Of a DNA stretch of 6,226 nucleotides, positions 6,153-6,226 are shown one piece after another. This stretch comes from an uncultured Prevotella sp. (GTDB taxonomy: Bacteria; Bacteroidota; Bacteroidia; Bacteroidales; Bacteroidaceae). The position numbers and the translations under genes are program-made. Each line of letters opens with the position of its first letter. Positions within the stretch are counted from its first letter, which is position 1. The stretch spans positions 1 through 6,226 of the forward strand of contig CAKPTK010000121.1 of the NCBI GenBank assembly GCA_934190685.1, in the 5' to 3' direction. The notes under the pieces were generated by a model, which was not told the origin of the DNA, ran no database searches, and saw only the letters and a list, made by a program, of their open reading frames with translations.

Positions 6153-6224
6153 GGTCCCTTCGTCTATCGGTTAGGACGAGAGATTTTCATTCTCTAAAGA
6201 GCAGTTCGATTCTGCTAGGGACTA
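6153..6224 (+). tRNA. tRNA-Glu (anticodon UUC)
   Basis: A full cloverleaf can be drawn. The acceptor stem GGTCCCT (6153-6159) pairs with AGGGACT (6217-6223), with one G-T pair at the end. The D stem is GTCT/GGAC (6162-6165, 6174-6177) around a loop containing GG. The anticodon stem AGAGA/TCTCT (6179-6183, 6191-6195) closes the loop TTTTCAT with anticodon TTC at 6186-6188. The T stem AGCAG/CTGCT (6200-6204, 6212-6216) closes the loop TTCGATT. The variable loop is 4 nt. The discriminator is A6224; the next bases are CA rather than CCA, so CCA would have to be added enzymatically, as usual in this phylum. A following tRNA or operon would lie beyond the window. Confidence 0.96.
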
Positions 6225-6226
6225 CA

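Noticed and set aside
1..6226. Mobile elements, CRISPR arrays, phage or defence genes
   Set aside because: No transposase, integrase, terminal repeats, spaced direct repeats or defence-type domains were seen. Every long stretch is explained by core genes, and the noncoding gaps are under 200 nt.

Overview
The window looks like chromosomal core sequence from a Bacteroidota species, most likely of the Bacteroidales (Prevotella/Bacteroides relatives). The evidence is: promoter elements of the Bacteroidota type (TAnnTTTG at -7, and in one case TTTG at -33); start codons preceded by A-rich sequence rather than good Shine-Dalgarno sites; and proteins typical of the phylum (a DUF4292-type lipoprotein, a Dgt with the Bacteroidota N-terminus, and an EnvC-like protein with a very long coiled-coil). 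GC content looks balanced and even across the window. There are no insertion sequences, phage genes, CRISPR arrays or abrupt composition changes.

Layout. Positions 1-363 (minus) hold the N-terminal part of dgt, an HD-domain dNTP triphosphohydrolase that runs off the left edge. Positions 364-559 are a divergent promoter region. Positions 560-5295 (plus) hold four tightly packed genes: dut (dUTPase), an exported TPR protein, a lipoprotein of the DUF4292 type, and an EnvC-like coiled-coil/LytM protein. Gaps between them are 4, 1 and 0 nt, so they almost certainly form one operon. recO (5329-6048, minus) converges on the operon, and a strong inverted repeat at the junction, partly inside recO, could terminate transcription in both directions. 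Positions 6049-6152 are a second divergent promoter region serving recO and a tRNA-Glu(UUC) gene (6153-6224), which ends at the right edge.

How the genes work together. dgt and dut are both dNTP-pool enzymes (hydrolysis of dGTP/dNTPs and of dUTP) and are transcribed away from a shared region. The three genes after dut encode envelope proteins: a TPR scaffold exported by a signal peptide, a probable outer-membrane lipoprotein whose central segment resembles LolB, and a non-catalytic LytM protein probably acting as an activator of cell-wall amidases. recO adds a DNA-repair function.

No dramatic new system is visible. The best leads are the dut-led envelope operon with its uncharacterised TPR and DUF4292-type partners, the fully degenerate LytM active site with a long charged helix in front of it, the terminator embedded in recO, and the apparently near-leaderless recO transcript.
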